A stretch of DNA of 64,000 nucleotides from positions 49,818,316 through 49,882,315 of the forward strand of contig ML660201.1 of NCBI GenBank assembly GCA_007570785.1, read 5' to 3'. The notes beneath the pieces are model-generated. The model was not told where the DNA came from and ran no database searches. It was given only the letters and a program-made list of their open reading frames with translations. Made by a program: the position numbers and the translations under genes. Positions 62,605 to 64,000 of this stretch are shown here, piece by piece (the first letter of the stretch is position 1; each line of letters opens with the position of its first letter). The stretch comes from Antilocapra americana. Its lineage: Eukaryota; Chordata; Mammalia; Artiodactyla; Antilocapridae.

Positions 62605-64000
62605 CTAAAGGAGACAAGGAATGAGGGGGGAGGAAGCAGTGAGCATCATTTCTCACTTTAACTATCACCCCAATGAAAGCACGGTGGTTCCTAAAAAACA
62701 TGGACCAAGTGTCTATGCAGACCAGAAGGCATGGCTGCGCTGCCGGCTCACCGGCCGGCACAGGGTCTCTACCATAACTGCGAGTGCTGCCTTGCTGCCC
62801 TGGCTGCGGGACCCCCACTCAGAGGCCTCAGACTGTGTGGAGCGCTGGCGCCTCAGGCAGTGGGGCCTGCGCTGAAGGACAAACTGCTCGCCAGTGTCTT
62901 GCCCCGGGGTAACTCTCAGAAGCACTCGGCAAGCACGCCTCTCATCCCTGCTCTCATCTTTGCCACCGTATGCCCAGCCTCCAGACAAGTGCCGAATGGT
63001 GGCCACCGATGCTGCCGCCGCCACCAGGGTCATGCTGACGACCGCAGTCACGACCGCATGTCGCCACCGATGTAAATCTGACGCTCAAACACCTCTCGCT
63101 CCGTGGTCTCTGTGAAGCGTAACAACGAAGGTCTTTCACGTGTTTTCACCCGTGAGCAAAGTGCTGACTGTGCTCGTGTCTTCCTGTCCAGGGAGGGCTG
63201 GAGCCCATTATTAAGTGGAGGGCAACACACCCGTCTCCCTTATTCTCAAGAAGCCTTGGCCTGCGGTTACGGAATAAAGCCAACGGGAAGGGAGGAGAGG
63301 AAGTCACATGGAGAAGGAAAAGCCACGCATTTCCGAGTGTGTTTACTTAGCGTCTGTCTCCGCTTCATCTGGACTACCGACTGCTGAGGCTGGACGCTGT
63401 CAGCTCTCTTTATTTCTTTCTCTTCAGAGCCCAGCAGAAGGGCTGCCGGGAAGGAGCCTGGCGATTATTTATGGAAGACAGGCAGGCTCGAAACCCGGGC
63501 CTTCCAAACTCTGAGAGTCAACAGCCACACCTGGCACGACTCGCGCACTGCGTCCACGCCCAGCACAGACTAACTCCCACCTTTAAGCTTTCTGGGCAAG
63601 CCTCCAGGAGACTCCAACCACCGCTCCTACCGCCTCGTGTAACTACTGCTTATTAGAACATGCTCTCCCAGTCTGTATTACCAGCTGGCTTGCTAACTGC
63701 AGCATGTCTGTCGAGCAGCCGGACCAGCTCCCCCGCACCCTGGTTCACGCATAGACTGCCGCATGGCTAGACGCTGGCGCTGCACAGTCTGCTTCGGTTC
63801 CTGTGTCTGCTGGCTGACTGCTGACTTCCTCAGTCCGGACCTCACTTCCCCAGGCTTCACGAAGGGTGAAAACCACTCTGTCTCCCATGTTCAACATGTG
63901 AGTCTCTGTAAAGCCCTCCAAAGTGTGTCTGGCACACAGGAGGCGTCAGCTAAATGTTTTAAAATAAAGACTGATTTGCTCTTTCATCTTCCCTTTGTTC
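62605..64000 (-). other. EXOSC7: EXOSC7 intron 4, part
   Basis: No exon 4 signature is found before the window edge. The sequence is CpG-containing but ordinary; short forward open frames (62621-63115) look like chance. No transposon recognised. Confidence 0.7.

Overview
This is a eukaryotic, mammalian window. It almost certainly comes from a ruminant (Bos-like; cattle, sheep and goat cannot be told apart from sequence alone). The evidence is the abundance of Pecoran repeats, namely BovB (RTE) LINE pieces, Bov-tA/Bov-A SINEs and tRNA-derived CHR-type SINEs, together with spliced genes whose exons read as close orthologues of human CDCP1, CLEC3B and EXOSC7. The gene order and relative strands match the human 3p21.31 cluster EXOSC7-CLEC3B-CDCP1, shown here inverted.

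Layout. Positions 1-18057 (+) hold the last six coding exons of CDCP1 (exons 4-9, about 618 residues): the second CUB domain through the third CUB region, the single transmembrane helix and the tyrosine-rich cytoplasmic tail. Exons 1-3 lie upstream of the window. Positions 18058 to about 38950 are CDCP1 3' UTR or flank and then about 17 kb of repeat-rich intergenic DNA. That stretch contains one CpG-rich promoter-like patch (about 33950-34215), a probable antisense solo LTR (about 34456-35089) and one orphan exon-like segment (31353-31492). Positions 38960-44335 (-) hold the complete three-exon CLEC3B (tetranectin) gene, 202 codons plus stop. Positions 44336-54350 are intergenic, with a BovB fragment, an antisense L1 carrying a nested SINE, and older repeats. 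Positions 54350-64000 (-) hold the last four exons (5-8) of EXOSC7, an exosome-ring subunit, with introns that include a 0.7 kb CA-rich minisatellite. Exons 1-4 lie beyond the right edge.

The genes are not an operon-like unit. CDCP1 and CLEC3B are convergent (tail to tail). CLEC3B and EXOSC7 are in tandem, with EXOSC7 ending about 10 kb upstream of the CLEC3B start codon. CDCP1 is a Src-family-phosphorylated cell-surface glycoprotein, CLEC3B a secreted plasminogen-kringle-4-binding C-type lectin-like protein, and EXOSC7 a nuclear and cytoplasmic RNA-decay factor.

I found no previously undescribed biological system, CRISPR array, structural RNA gene or bacterial-type element. The most notable observation is a nearly identical (2 differences in 288 bp) direct duplication inside CDCP1. 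It copies the 3' part of intron 4, its splice acceptor and the first 67 nt of exon 5 into intron 6 (8540-8827 copied to 10513-10800). If spliced in, the copy would give a truncated protein lacking the membrane anchor. Repeat boundaries below are read by eye and are approximate unless a target-site duplication is given.
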